A DNA stretch of 64,000 nucleotides from Methylosinus sporium (GTDB taxonomy: Bacteria > Pseudomonadota > Alphaproteobacteria > Rhizobiales > Beijerinckiaceae), in NCBI RefSeq assembly GCF_003113265.1, contig NZ_PUIV01000002.1, positions 62,001-126,000 of the forward strand, given 5' to 3'. The position numbers and the translations under genes are program-made. Below, piece after piece: positions 1-9,057 of this stretch (positions are counted from its first letter, which is position 1; each line of letters starts with the position of its first letter). Under the pieces are notes generated by a model. The model searched no databases. It had not been told where the DNA came from and was given only the letters and a program-made list of their open reading frames with translations.

Positions 1-773
1 ACATGGTGCGCGCCCAGGCGATGCTGATCGACCATTTGGGGATAGACCAGCTCTTTTGCGTCGCCGGCGGCTCCATGGGCGGAATGCAGGTGCTGCAATG
101 GGCCGCGAGCTATCCCGAGCGCGTCTTCTCGGCCATGCCGATCGCGACGGCGCCCAAGCACTCGTCGCAGAATATCGCGTTTCACGAGGTCGGCCGGCAG
201 GCGGTGATGGCCGATCCCGATTGGCGCGGCGGGCGTTATCTCGAGCAGGGCGTGCGGCCGGAGAAAGGCCTCGCCGTGGCGCGCATGGCGGCGCATATCA
301 CCTATCTCTCGGAGCCGGCGCTGCAACGCAAGTTCGGCCGCAAGCTGCAGGACCGCGCGGCGCCGACATTCTCCTTCGACGCGGATTTCCAGATCGAGAA
401 TTATCTGCGTTATCAGGGCATGGCCTTCGTCGATCGCTTCGACGCCAATTCCTATCTCTATGTCACGCGCGCCTGCGATTATTTCGATCTCGCGGCCGAT
501 TACGGCGGCTCGCTGGCGCAGGCGTTCAAGGGCACGAGGACGCGCTTTTGCGTCGTCTCCTTCAACACCGATTGGCTCTATCCGACCTCCGCCTCGCGCG
601 CCATCGTCCATGCGCTCAACGCGGGCGGCGCCTCGGTCTCTTTCGTCGAGATCGACAGCGACAAAGGGCATGACGCCTTTCTCGTCTATGAGCCGGATTT
701 CATTGCGACGACGCGCGGTTTCCTGGAGGCCGCCGCAGCGGCGCGCGGCCTGCCGCGGGCCGAGGAGGCTTAG
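1..773 (+). CDS. metX: Homoserine O-acetyltransferase (MetX), 5' end outside window
   Basis: Acylates homoserine with an acyl-CoA, the first committed step of methionine synthesis. The visible part is an alpha/beta-hydrolase C-terminal portion of about 256 residues. It has the nucleophile elbow GGSMGG near visible residue 22 (catalytic Ser), an Asp in NTDWLYP, and the final His in KGHDAF, so the triad is intact. The ATG at base 3 is internal, because family members have roughly 100 more residues upstream, so the gene is truncated by the window edge. The stop is 3 bases before the metW start, and the pair is a standard metXW operon. Whether the enzyme uses acetyl- or succinyl-CoA cannot be told from the sequence. 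Confidence 0.95.
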   Translation, partial: MVRAQAMLIDHLGIDQLFCVAGGSMGGMQVLQWAASYPERVFSAMPIATAPKHSSQNIAFHEVGRQAVMADPDWRGGRYLEQGVRPEKGLAVARMAAHITYLSEPALQRKFGRKLQDRAAPTFSFDADFQIENYLRYQGMAFVDRFDANSYLYVTRACDYFDLAADYGGSLAQAFKGTRTRFCVVSFNTDWLYPTSASRAIVHALNAGGASVSFVEIDSDKGHDAFLVYEPDFIATTRGFLEAAAAARGLPRAEEA

Positions 774-776
774 CCG

Positions 777-1436
777 ATGAACGCCCCCATTTTTCCGAAG
801 AGCGCGCAGCAGCGCCCGGTTCGTCTCGATCTCGCCGCGGTCGCGGCGATGGTCGCGCCGGGCAGCCGCGTGCTCGATGTCGGCTGCGGCGACGGTGCGC
901 TGCTGCAATTGCTGGCCGACACCAAGCAAGTGGACGGGCGCGGCGTGGAATTGTCGCAGCGCGGCGTCAATGATTGCGTGGCCAAAGGCTTGTCGGTGAT
1001 TCAAGGCGACGCCGACACGGATCTGCGCGATTATCCGACCGACGGATTCGATTATGTGATTCTCTCGCAGACGCTGCAGGCGACGCATCATCCGCGTCAG
1101 GTGCTGGTCGAAATGCTGCGCATCGGCCGGCGCGCGATCGTGTCCTTCCCCAATTTCGGCCAATGGAAAGTGCGGCTGTCGCTATTGGCCAAAGGCCGGA
1201 TGCCGCAGACCTCGACGCTGTCGCACGCCTGGTACGACACGCCGAACATACATCTTTGCACGATAAGAGATTTCGTCGATCTCGTCGAAGCGCTCGGCGC
1301 GCATATAGAGCGCGGCGTCGCGCTCGATCACGCCGGCGCGCCGATCCGCGTGAACGCGCCTTGGTGGGTGTGGAATCTGTTCGGCGCGCAGGCGATCTTC
1401 CTGCTCGAACGCGATGCGCCGAAAAAAATATCATGA
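777..1436 (+). CDS. metW: Methionine biosynthesis protein MetW
   Basis: A 219-residue class I SAM-dependent methyltransferase-fold protein with the SAM-binding motif VLDVGCGDG near residue 36. MetW is known to accompany MetX and to be needed for full homoserine acyltransferase activity in several proteobacteria. It starts with ATG 3 bases after metX and is presumably co-transcribed and coupled. Length and N-terminal layout match the family. The coding region ends before a 300-base gap. Confidence 0.95.
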   Translation: MNAPIFPKSAQQRPVRLDLAAVAAMVAPGSRVLDVGCGDGALLQLLADTKQVDGRGVELSQRGVNDCVAKGLSVIQGDADTDLRDYPTDGFDYVILSQTLQATHHPRQVLVEMLRIGRRAIVSFPNFGQWKVRLSLLAKGRMPQTSTLSHAWYDTPNIHLCTIRDFVDLVEALGAHIERGVALDHAGAPIRVNAPWWVWNLFGAQAIFLLERDAPKKIS

Positions 1437-1737
1437 TTAGCTGCTGAAAATACTTAGGCGATTGAATTTCGCGGCGCTCCGCCGCTGCGCAATATTGCCG
1501 AGACAAAGCGCGCGCGATTGGCCGCACAGCGCCGCGCGATTTGCGAAAACGCTAGAAATTCAAAGCAGATCGCCGTTTTTATGCGGCGGGCGTCGGTCTG
1601 CGGCGCGCGCCGCGTGCGACCTCCTGTCCAGAACGACCGCTTTCCCGAGGGGAAGCTTCACGATAGATTGCTCGCAATGACCGACGGACAAGCGCCGATT
1701 TGCGCTGAACATCGTCGGCGACCGCGGGAGCGCGCTG
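1437..1737. other. Intergenic region, metW to crp-like gene
   Basis: No convincing gene. Around 1617-1690 the stretch ATTGCTCGCAATGAC and its surroundings resemble the dispersed repeats common in Rhizobiales intergenic DNA. The Shine-Dalgarno of the next gene (GGGAG, about 7 bases before ATG 1738) lies at the end. No terminator with a clear T-run was found. Confidence 0.4.
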
Positions 1738-2472
1738 ATGCTGGAGCCGCCGTCTCTACGAGACGTGCCGATGTTTGCGACTGTCGACGCACAGTCGATG
1801 CAGCGGCTCACGCGCGACGCCAAATTAGAACAATTCGAAGACGGACAGACGATTTTTCGTCAAGGCGACCATGCGCTTCATGTGGCGATCGTGCTCGACG
1901 GATTCGTGAAGCTGACGCGCACCGCCGCCTGCGGCGACGAGACTCTCATCAATATCTGCAATGTCGGCGAGAGTCTCTATGAGGCGTTGACGCCGGACGG
2001 CGAAAGCTATCGCGTCGGCGCGGAAGCGATCGGCCAGGCCCATCTCATGAAGCTCTCGGCGCCGCGCTTTCGTTTCATGCTGCGCGAATCTCCCGCGCTC
2101 GCATCGGCGGTGATCGAAGAAGCGGCGCGCAAATTGAGCGGCCTCATCGGCGAGATCGAATCGCTCAAAGGGCAGACCGCCGAGCAGAGACTGGCGCGTT
2201 TTCTCTTGTCGCTATGTCCGCCGAACGCCGAAAGCTGCAGCGTGCGCTTGCCTTATGACAAGCGCCTCATCGCCGCGCGGCTCGGCGTCAAGCAGGAGAC
2301 GCTGTCGCGCGCTTTCGCCAAGCTGCGTGAGATCGGCGTCCGCACGGAGACGCGCGATGTGTCGATCGAGAATGTCGCGCGCCTCTCCAGCGAATGTTGT
2401 GGCGGCGAGCGCGAGCCTTGCCTGCCCTCCGAGCGGCGCGATCTGATCGAGAGCCGCGGCGCGCTCGCCTGA
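1738..2472 (+). CDS. Crp/Fnr family transcriptional regulator
   Basis: A 244-residue regulator with an N-terminal cyclic-nucleotide-binding-type beta-roll (residues about 10-130) and a C-terminal winged helix-turn-helix (about 150-215, with AARLGVKQETLSRAFAKL as recognition region). No N-terminal cysteine cluster is present, so it is not an oxygen-sensing FNR with a 4Fe-4S centre. The effector is unknown. The C-terminal tail holds a Cys-Cys pair and a further Cys after the helix-turn-helix, outside the usual domain, which is slightly unusual. It is a single gene with its own Shine-Dalgarno. No binding site is evident in its own upstream region. Confidence 0.88.
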   Translation: MLEPPSLRDVPMFATVDAQSMQRLTRDAKLEQFEDGQTIFRQGDHALHVAIVLDGFVKLTRTAACGDETLINICNVGESLYEALTPDGESYRVGAEAIGQAHLMKLSAPRFRFMLRESPALASAVIEEAARKLSGLIGEIESLKGQTAEQRLARFLLSLCPPNAESCSVRLPYDKRLIAARLGVKQETLSRAFAKLREIGVRTETRDVSIENVARLSSECCGGEREPCLPSERRDLIESRGALA

Positions 2473-2561
2473 CTTCTGTTGCGTCCTCGCCTTGATTTCG
2501 GCGGGGCGCGCGATGATCCTCCACCACTCGCGCGCGACGCGCCGAGACGGAGGAATTGCGC

Positions 2562-3047
2562 ATGAAACGGATTTTCTCGACGGCCCTTTTTGTTCTCGCG
2601 GCCAATGGCGCGGCGTTCGCCGGCGCCGCCACGACGGATGGAGCCGGCGCCTTGTCGCTCGCCGCGCTCGTCGGCAAATATGCGCCGGGCGTCACGCCGA
2701 AGGAGAAGACTGCGCTGGCGGCGCTCGCCGACGGCCATGCGAAAATCGCTTTTCCCAAGGGCAAGACCATAGAGGTCGCCGTCGACGCGATCAGCTGCCG
2801 CGCGAGCAATGTGGACATCACGCAGCACGCGTGCGAATTGACCTTCGGCGACAAGAAGGTCCAGGTCGCCGGCCGCCTCGCGCATGAAATCTTCGCGACG
2901 CTGCTCGAGGTCGGCGCGCCGCCCGAAGGCGCCGCCGGAACGATTTATGCTGCGGTCTCCGCGCTCGACTGCACGATCGACCCGGACGAGATCGCGCAAA
3001 AGGCCGGCGGCGGGGCCCAATGCAAATATGAGCCGCCCAAAATGTGA
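2562..3047 (+). CDS. Small secreted hypothetical protein
   Basis: A 161-residue protein with a cleavable signal peptide (KRIFSTALFVLAANGAAFA, ending near residue 20). The mature part has four cysteines, likely forming disulphides in the periplasm. I do not recognise a named domain. ATG 2562 is preferred to the upstream TTG at 2556 because GGAGG lies 8 bases before it. The next gene's Shine-Dalgarno follows about 20 bases after its stop, so the two may be co-transcribed. The periplasmic location is inferred from the signal peptide; the function is unknown. Confidence 0.75.
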   Translation: MKRIFSTALFVLAANGAAFAGAATTDGAGALSLAALVGKYAPGVTPKEKTALAALADGHAKIAFPKGKTIEVAVDAISCRASNVDITQHACELTFGDKKVQVAGRLAHEIFATLLEVGAPPEGAAGTIYAAVSALDCTIDPDEIAQKAGGGAQCKYEPPKM

Positions 3048-3076
3048 GCCGCCCGAGCGGCGGTGAAGGAGGTCAT

Positions 3077-3463
3077 GTGAGCCAGCCGGAAACGACTGTC
3101 CCGAAAACGACTGTCTATGTATGCACTGTCTGCCGAGCCAAGGACGATCCTGAGGCGCGTCCGGGCAAGGCGCTGCTCGAGGCTTTCGACGCGCGCCTGT
3201 CCGCGGAGGATCGCGCGATCGTGACGGCCGAGCCGGTGGAGTGCCTCGGCGTCTGCTCGCGCCCCTGCACGGTCGCCATGGCCGCCCGCGGCAAATGGAC
3301 CTATGTGCTGGGCGATTTCGACACTGCTGCCGATGTGGACGATCTCATCGAATCGGCGCGCCGCTATACGGCTTCGGAAACCGGCCTCGTGCCGAAGAAA
3401 GATCGGCCGGAGGCGATGCGGAAGGGCGTGATCTCGCGCACGCCGCCGGCGCCGAGGGGGTGA
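3077..3463 (+). CDS. DUF1636 family metal-binding-like protein
   Basis: A 128-residue protein with the two cysteine pairs typical of DUF1636 (CTVCR near the N-terminus and CLGVCSRPC near residue 55), resembling thioredoxin-like 2Fe-2S ferredoxin folds. In several bacteria the family is linked to cobalamin or metal handling, but nothing here proves that. I chose the GTG at 3077 because a very strong AAGGAGG precedes it by 4 bases; the in-frame start at 3044 would overlap the previous gene. A hairpin follows the stop. Confidence 0.85.
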   Translation: MSQPETTVPKTTVYVCTVCRAKDDPEARPGKALLEAFDARLSAEDRAIVTAEPVECLGVCSRPCTVAMAARGKWTYVLGDFDTAADVDDLIESARRYTASETGLVPKKDRPEAMRKGVISRTPPAPRG

Positions 3464-3476
3464 GCGAGTAGCGAAA

Positions 3477-3510
3477 TAGCGAGCAGCGAATTAGTTTATG
3501 CTGCTCGCTA
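3477..3510. terminator. Hairpin between convergent genes (DUF1636 / ppa)
   Basis: TAGCGAGCAGC at 3477-3487 pairs with GCTGCTCGCTA at 3500-3510 (11-bp stem, 12-base loop). It lies between convergent stops at 3463 and 3529 and is flanked by further GCGAATA/GCGAGTA-like units. A related unit recurs in the opgG/dinB hairpin at 18331-18370. There is no long T-run, so it may be a bidirectional but not classical terminator. Confidence 0.55.
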
Positions 3511-3528
3511 CTCTCTATTCGCTCTCTG

Positions 3529-4062
3529 CTACTCGGCCTTTTTCGCCCGCTCGATCGCCTCGTTGATGATCTTTCGGGCCGCGTCCGCGTCGCCCCAGCC
3601 GGCCGCCTCGACCCATTTGCCGGGCTCGAGGTCCTTATAATGGGCGAAGAAATGCTCGATCTGCCGCGTCGTGATGTCGGGCAGGTCTGTGTAGTTCTCC
3701 ACTTTGTCGTAGCGCTTGGTCAACTTGGGCGCGGGGACCGCGATGATCTTCTCGTCGCCGCCGGCCTCGTCGCGCATGTAGAGCACGCCGATCGGCCGCA
3801 CCGCGATCAGCGCGCCGGGCGCGATCGGCCGCGTGTTGGCGACCAGCACGTCGCAGGGGTCGCCGTCTTCCGACAGAGTGTGCGGAATGAAGCCGTAATT
3901 GCCGGGATAGCGCATCGACGTATAGAGGAAACGGTCGACGACGAGCGTTCCAGAGGCTTTGTCGAGCTCATATTTGATCGGCTCGCCGCCGAGCGGCACT
4001 TCGATCACGACATTGACTTCGAATGGAGGATTCGCGCCGATTTCAATGGCGTCGAGACGCAT
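3529..4062 (-). CDS. ppa: Inorganic pyrophosphatase
   Basis: A soluble family I pyrophosphatase of 177 residues that hydrolyses PPi and pulls biosynthetic reactions forward in the cytoplasm. It carries the signature DGDPCDVLV near residue 66 with the metal-binding aspartates, plus the conserved [15 protein letters not shown] start and [13 protein letters not shown]. Length matches the alphaproteobacterial enzyme. The start ATG at 4062 is preceded by AGGAG on the minus strand. It lies downstream of the acetyltransferase gene on the same strand. Confidence 0.97.
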   Translation of the reverse strand: MRLDAIEIGANPPFEVNVVIEVPLGGEPIKYELDKASGTLVVDRFLYTSMRYPGNYGFIPHTLSEDGDPCDVLVANTRPIAPGALIAVRPIGVLYMRDEAGGDEKIIAVPAPKLTKRYDKVENYTDLPDITTRQIEHFFAHYKDLEPGKWVEAAGWGDADAARKIINEAIERAKKAE

Positions 4063-4089
4063 CTAGCAGCTCCTGGAGGTGGGGATAAG

Positions 4090-4611
4090 TCAGCGGACGG
4101 GCGCGGAGACGAATCCGAAGGCGACGCGCGCCAGCATGTCGTCGCCGAAGCGCTCCTCCGCGCGGCGGACGGTGAGGCCGCCGAGCCGCCGATAAAAGGC
4201 GAGAGCCTTGTCGTTATCGGCCAAGGCCCAGACGATGGTGGAGAGATAGCCATGCGCGGCGAGCTCCTGCCGCGCGGCGTTGAACAGGCGACGGCCGAAG
4301 CCGAGGCCCTGATATTCGGGCAGAAGATAGATCTCGAAGATCTCGCCCGAATAGGGCATGGAGGGCACGCGATTGCGCCCATAGGTGACATAGCCGACGA
4401 CGTCCTGGTCGAATTCGAGCACCAGAATGCCGCTGCCCCGCACGATCGCCCGCGCCCACCATTGCGGCCCGCGACGGGCGATCATGCGCTCGAGCTCCCC
4501 GCCCGGGATGACGCCGCGATAGGCGTCCCGCCAGGAGGCGTCGTGCACATGCGTGATCGCCTCGGCGTCGCCGGGTCCAGCATGGCGAATGAGGGTGGCG
4601 GTCTCGACCAT
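4090..4611 (-). CDS. GNAT family N-acetyltransferase
   Basis: A 173-residue GNAT-fold acetyltransferase. The acetyl-CoA-binding motif A appears as LLPEYQGLGFGRRLF near residue 95, followed by the helix and NDKALAFYRRLGG near residue 135. The substrate is not identifiable. The ATG at 4611 gives the usual GNAT start (ETATLIRHAGPGDAEAI); the longer frame to 4674 adds unrelated residues. It is 27 bases upstream of ppa on the same strand and may share its transcript. Confidence 0.9.
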   Translation of the reverse strand: MVETATLIRHAGPGDAEAITHVHDASWRDAYRGVIPGGELERMIARRGPQWWARAIVRGSGILVLEFDQDVVGYVTYGRNRVPSMPYSGEIFEIYLLPEYQGLGFGRRLFNAARQELAAHGYLSTIVWALADNDKALAFYRRLGGLTVRRAEERFGDDMLARVAFGFVSAPVR

Positions 4612-4728
4612 GGTTCCGATGTTAGGTCCCGAGGGCCTGTTTGGGCAAGAGCCGGGCGCCGACAAAGCGAACAAAAATAAAAGATCGCGGCGCCGAAACG
4701 ACCGAATCGGCGCCCCGTCCCTCGCCGC

Positions 4729-5601
4729 TCAGGACAGCAGGCCGGTGGCGGCTCCGGCGAGCAGAACCACGCCGATGAAGGCCCGGTAGGCGACGAAGGG
4801 CCATGTGGAGAAACGCTCCAGAAAGCGCATCAGCCCCCATATCGCCGCGAAGGCCGAAATGGAGGCAACGACGAGGCCGACCGCCAGCACCGACCAGCCA
4901 TGGGCGTCGAGATGGGCCTTGTGCAGCTCGTAGAGCTCCTTGAGGCCCGCCAAAGTGATGGCCGGCAGGCCGAGCAGGAAGGAGAATTGCGCCGCCTGCT
5001 CGCGCTTGAGGTCCAGGAACAGGGCCGCGGTCAAGGTCGAGCCGGAGCGCGAGACGCCCGGCACCAGCGCGCCCACCTGGGCGAAGCCGACGACCAGCGC
5101 ATCTTTGAGGCTCACATGGTCCAGCGTGCGGGAGTGGTTGCAATAGAGCTCGGCGATGGCGAGCAGGGCGGCCATGACGATGCAGGAGATGCCGATGACC
5201 GGCAGCGAGCGCAGCGGCGAGCCGCAAGTGTTGAGAACGCCCGACAAAGCGACGCCGGCGAGGCCGATGGGGATCGTCGCGAGGGCGATCCAGACGACGA
5301 AGCGGAAGCTCCAGTCGCTGAAATCGCGCCGCAGCGCAGCGCGAACGGAGCCGAAGGCCAGCGCGCGAATATCCTGCCAGAAATAGCTGACCACGGCGGC
5401 GAGCGCGGCGAGCTGCATGGCGGCCGAGAAGGCCGAGCCCGGATCCTTCCAGCCGAGCAGGGCGGGCACGATGCGCATATGCGCGGTGGAGGAGATCGGG
5501 AGCAGCTCGGTAATGCCCTGCACGACGCCGAGCGCCGCCACTTTCGCATAGCCGAGCTCGACGAAGCCGGTGTCGAGACCCGAAGTGCAAGCCAAGGCCA
5601 T
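4729..5601 (-). CDS. uppP: Undecaprenyl-diphosphatase UppP (BacA)
   Basis: An integral membrane phosphatase that recycles undecaprenyl pyrophosphate to the monophosphate carrier for peptidoglycan and surface polysaccharide. It has 290 residues with about seven to eight membrane segments. The family motifs are visible: ALGVVQGITELLPISSTAHM near residue 24 and PGVSRSGST near residue 175. GGAG lies 9 bases before the ATG. Its neighbour on the same strand is a nucleotide-sugar epimerase, another envelope gene. Confidence 0.96.
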   Translation of the reverse strand: MALACTSGLDTGFVELGYAKVAALGVVQGITELLPISSTAHMRIVPALLGWKDPGSAFSAAMQLAALAAVVSYFWQDIRALAFGSVRAALRRDFSDWSFRFVVWIALATIPIGLAGVALSGVLNTCGSPLRSLPVIGISCIVMAALLAIAELYCNHSRTLDHVSLKDALVVGFAQVGALVPGVSRSGSTLTAALFLDLKREQAAQFSFLLGLPAITLAGLKELYELHKAHLDAHGWSVLAVGLVVASISAFAAIWGLMRFLERFSTWPFVAYRAFIGVVLLAGAATGLLS

Positions 5602-5714
5602 GAAACGTTCTCCGAAACGGGGCCGGCGGCCGCGCCTTCGAGGCGAATCGACTCCGCGCGGCGGTTGCGGTCTTGTCTCAGACAGATGGTTAAGGATTGC
5701 TCACGGCTCCGCCG

Positions 5715-6707
5715 TCAGGCGGCGCCGTAATAGTCGCGATACCAGTCGACAAAGGCCGAAACCCCTTCCTCCACCGAGGTTTGCGGCCGATAGCCGGTGA
5801 GCTGCTCGAGCAGCGAGCAATCGGCGAAAGTGCGGGGGACGTCGCCCTTCTGCATCTCGAGGTAGTTGCGGATCGCGGTCTTGCCCAATTTGCGCTCGAT
5901 CGCCTCGATGAAATCGAGCAGGCCGATCGGCTCGCCGCGCCCGATGTTGACGACGCGGAAAGGCGCGACCGGCGAGACGGACGCGTCGGCGCCGATCGCC
6001 GGCGCCCGGTCGACGAGGCGCGTGATCGCCTCGACGAGGTCGCCGACATAGGTGAAGTCGCGCTGCATCTCGCCGCGATTGTAGATGTCGATCGGCCGGC
6101 CCTTCTCTATGGCGTCGACGAATTTGAACAGCGCCATATCCGGCCGGCCCCAGGGGCCGTAGACGGTGAAGAAGCGGAACATCGTCGTCGGAATCGCCCA
6201 CAGATGCGCATAGGAATGCGCCATGGCCTCATTGGCCTTTTTCGTGGCGGCGTAGAGAGTGAGGGGAAAATCGGCGCGCTCGCTCTCCAGAAAGGGCACA
6301 TCCTGATTGCCGCCATAGACGGAGCTGGTGGACGCCATCAGCAGATGCGCGACGCCCCGCATCCGCGCGACCTCGAGAATATTGAAGCCGCCGACGAGAT
6401 TGGCGTCGACATAGGCGCGCGGATTCTCGAGGCTGTAGCGAACGCCGGCCTGCGCGGCGAGATGAACGATGACCTCGGGTTCCGCCGCCGTGACGGCGCG
6501 GGTCAGCGCCTCCATATCCTCGAGCATGGCGATATGGGGCCGAAAGCCGGGGGAACGCGCCAGCGCGGCGTGGCGCGCCTCTTTCAGCGTCACATCGTAA
6601 TAAGGGGTCATCCCGTCGAAGCCGTCGACGCTGTGGCCGCGCTCGAGCAGTTTCCTTGCGAGATGGAAGCCGATGAATCCGGCTGTGCCGGTCACGAAGA
6701 CGCGCAT
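5715..6707 (-). CDS. NAD-dependent epimerase (UDP-glucuronate 4-epimerase-like)
   Basis: An extended short-chain dehydrogenase of 330 residues. It has the NAD-binding motif GTAGFIG at residues 7-13, the catalytic YAATK (Y-x3-K), and the sequence [10 protein letters not shown] typical of UDP-sugar 4-epimerases. Similarity in pattern is closest to UDP-glucuronate/galacturonate epimerases (LspL/Gla type), which supply sugars for capsule or LPS. ATG 6707 starts directly at the Rossmann strand; the longer frame to 6836 is not plausible coding. The exact sugar substrate is inference. Confidence 0.9.
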   Translation of the reverse strand: MRVFVTGTAGFIGFHLARKLLERGHSVDGFDGMTPYYDVTLKEARHAALARSPGFRPHIAMLEDMEALTRAVTAAEPEVIVHLAAQAGVRYSLENPRAYVDANLVGGFNILEVARMRGVAHLLMASTSSVYGGNQDVPFLESERADFPLTLYAATKKANEAMAHSYAHLWAIPTTMFRFFTVYGPWGRPDMALFKFVDAIEKGRPIDIYNRGEMQRDFTYVGDLVEAITRLVDRAPAIGADASVSPVAPFRVVNIGRGEPIGLLDFIEAIERKLGKTAIRNYLEMQKGDVPRTFADCSLLEQLTGYRPQTSVEEGVSAFVDWYRDYYGAA

Positions 6708-6888
6708 GAGGCCGCTCTCGTTGGAGACGGGCAAGCTCTGACGGAAAAGCCCCGTCGCTGTCAACTTCCGGCCCCCTACGGAGCTTCCGCGGCGGCGGCG
6801 GCCCTGCCCAAAATGCCGGTTTTCACTTCCGCCCAAAAGGCGCTAAACATCGCGCCCAGTTTCTTTCTCCAGCAGGACCGGATCACCC

Positions 6889-8541
6889 ATGGCGCGGCAG
6901 TTCATCTATCATATGCAAGGTCTCACCAAGACCTATCCGGGCGGCAAGAAGGTCCTCGACAACGTCAATCTCTCCTTCTACCCGGACGCCAAGATCGGCG
7001 TGCTCGGCGTCAACGGCGCCGGCAAATCGACTCTGCTGCGCATCATGGCCGGCACGGACAAGGAGTTCACCGGCGAGGGCTTCGTCGCCGAGGGGGCGCG
7101 CGTGGGCTATTTGCCACAGGAGCCGCAGCTCGATCCAGAGCTCGACGTGCGCGGCAATGTGATGCTGGGCGTCGCCGAGAAGAAGGCCGTTCTCGATCGC
7201 TACAATGATCTCGCGGTGAATTATTCCGACGAGACGGCGGACGAGATGACCCGTCTGCAGGACGAGATCGAGGCCAAGGGCCTCTGGGATCTGGACAGCC
7301 AGGTCGATCAGGCGATGGAGGCATTGGGCTGCCCGCCCGACGACGCCGACGTCGCCAAGCTCTCTGGCGGCGAGCGGCGCCGCGTGGCGCTCTGCCGCCT
7401 GCTGCTCGAGCAGCCGGAAATGCTGCTGCTCGACGAGCCCACGAACCATCTCGACGCCGAGACGGTGAACTGGCTCGAGGGCCATTTGCGCAATTATCCG
7501 GGCGCGATATTGATCGTTACCCATGATCGCTACTTCCTCGACAATGTCACGGGTTGGATTCTCGAGCTCGATCGCGGCCGCGGCATTCCCTATGAGGGCA
7601 ATTACACCAGCTGGCTGAAGCAGAAGCAGAAGCGCCTCGCGCAGGAGAGCAGCGAGGACAAGGCCCGCCAGCGCGCGCTCGAGGCGGAGAGCGAGTGGAT
7701 CTCCTCCTCGCCGAAGGCCCGCCAGGCCAAATCCAAGGCGCGCATCCAGCGCTATGAGGAATTGGTCGCCAAGCAGAACGAGAAGGCGCCGACGACGGCG
7801 CAGATCGTCATTCCGGTGGCTGAGCGCCTCGGCGCCAATGTCATCGATATCGAGCATGTGTCCAAGGCCTTCGGCGATCGCCTGCTCATCGACGATCTCT
7901 CCTTCAAGCTGCCGCCCGGCGGCATCGTCGGCGTGATCGGCCCCAACGGCGCCGGCAAGACGACTTTGTTCCGCATGATCACCGGCCAGGAAAAGCCGGA
8001 CAATGGCGCCGTCGCCGTCGGCGAGAGCGTGCAGCTCGGCTATGTCGATCAGTCGCGCGACGCGCTCGACGACAAGAAGACCGTGTGGGAAGAGATTTCC
8101 GGCGGCAATGACATCATCTATCTCGGCAAGCGCGAGATCAATTCGCGCGCCTATTGCGGCGCCTTCAACTTCAAGGGAACCGACCAGCAGAAGAAGGTCG
8201 GAATGCTCTCGGGCGGTGAGCGCAACCGCGTGCATCTCGCCAAAATCTTGAAGCAGGGCGCCAATGTTCTGCTGCTCGACGAGCCGACCAATGATCTCGA
8301 CGTCGACACGCTTCGCGCGCTGGAAGAGGCGCTGGTGGATTACGCCGGCTGCGCGGTCATCATCTCGCATGACCGCTTCTTCCTCGACCGCATCGCGACG
8401 CATATGCTCGCCTTCGAGGGCGATTCGCACGTCGAATGGTTCGAGGGCAATTTCGCCGATTACGAAGAAGACAAGAAGCGCCGCCTGGGGCTCGACAGCG
8501 TCATCCCGCATCGGCTGAAATACAAGAAATTCTCGCGGTGA
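6889..8541 (+). CDS. ettA: Energy-dependent translational throttle protein EttA (ABC-F)
   Basis: A soluble ABC-F protein of 550 residues that binds the ribosomal E site and gates the first elongation cycles according to ATP/ADP ratio. It has two ABC cassettes with Walker A motifs GVNGAGKST (about residue 44) and GPNGAGKTT (about 350), two LSGGE signatures, two LLLDEPTN Walker B regions, the arm insertion in cassette 1 and a charged linker rich in Lys/Arg. Length and layout match EttA rather than Uup, which has an extra C-terminal coiled coil. A GC-rich hairpin follows the stop. Confidence 0.96.
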   Translation: MARQFIYHMQGLTKTYPGGKKVLDNVNLSFYPDAKIGVLGVNGAGKSTLLRIMAGTDKEFTGEGFVAEGARVGYLPQEPQLDPELDVRGNVMLGVAEKKAVLDRYNDLAVNYSDETADEMTRLQDEIEAKGLWDLDSQVDQAMEALGCPPDDADVAKLSGGERRRVALCRLLLEQPEMLLLDEPTNHLDAETVNWLEGHLRNYPGAILIVTHDRYFLDNVTGWILELDRGRGIPYEGNYTSWLKQKQKRLAQESSEDKARQRALEAESEWISSSPKARQAKSKARIQRYEELVAKQNEKAPTTAQIVIPVAERLGANVIDIEHVSKAFGDRLLIDDLSFKLPPGGIVGVIGPNGAGKTTLFRMITGQEKPDNGAVAVGESVQLGYVDQSRDALDDKKTVWEEISGGNDIIYLGKREINSRAYCGAFNFKGTDQQKKVGMLSGGERNRVHLAKILKQGANVLLLDEPTNDLDVDTLRALEEALVDYAGCAVIISHDRFFLDRIATHMLAFEGDSHVEWFEGNFADYEEDKKRRLGLDSVIPHRLKYKKFSR

Positions 8542-8551
8542 GCGGGGCGCT

Positions 8552-8580
8552 GCGCCCGCCGCGTTTTTCGTGGCGGGCGC
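8552..8580 (+). terminator. Putative ettA terminator
   Basis: GCGCCCGCC (8552-8560) pairs with GGCGGGCGC (8572-8580), with a T-rich loop and a TCTTTTC run just downstream. It sits 10 bases after the ettA stop. The T-run is short, so termination efficiency is uncertain. Confidence 0.55.
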
Positions 8581-8641
8581 GATGTCTTTTCGGCGCCGCT
8601 CCGTGACGGAGAGCCTGTTCCATACCCGAGTCCGTGATGGA

Positions 8642-8971
8642 TCATGGAACCCAAATCATATCCGGGAACGCTATCCATCCCTTCACGCTCATGCATTGAT
8701 TGAACGGCAAGCTCGTGCGCGGAAGCCAGCTCCGCAGTCGATCGTCGTCGAGGACGCTCATATCGGATAGCCGGTCTGGGTCGTTCTTTTCCACGCATTC
8801 TCGTAGAGCCTGGCGAAGATCGTCGACGCCGAGACGGCGAGTGATTGGAGGGACCGGACCCGGCAGCAGCTCATTTCCGGGTGACGTCGATTGCCACCAA
8901 TGATAGCCGCCGCAGCCTTCGAGTAGAAGCGCGGCGCAAAGCAATAGTGCAAATCGCATTCTTCCAAACAT
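8642..8971 (-). CDS. Small putative lipoprotein
   Basis: A 109-residue protein with a lipoprotein signal peptide (RMRFALLLCAALLLEGC, lipobox LLEGC with the acylated Cys near residue 20). The mature part has two further cysteines. No recognisable domain. It is convergent with ettA. The lipobox and frame make a real gene likely, but no function can be given. Confidence 0.6.
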   Translation of the reverse strand: MFGRMRFALLLCAALLLEGCGGYHWWQSTSPGNELLPGPVPPITRRLGVDDLRQALRECVEKNDPDRLSDMSVLDDDRLRSWLPRTSLPFNQCMSVKGWIAFPDMIWVP

Positions 8972-9057
8972 CTCGAGACGCCTCTAGCGAAAAACCGTTA
9001 GAGCGAAAGTGTAGCTGAATTAGGATCGCGTCAGATCGAGCCGGCGGCTCACTCACT

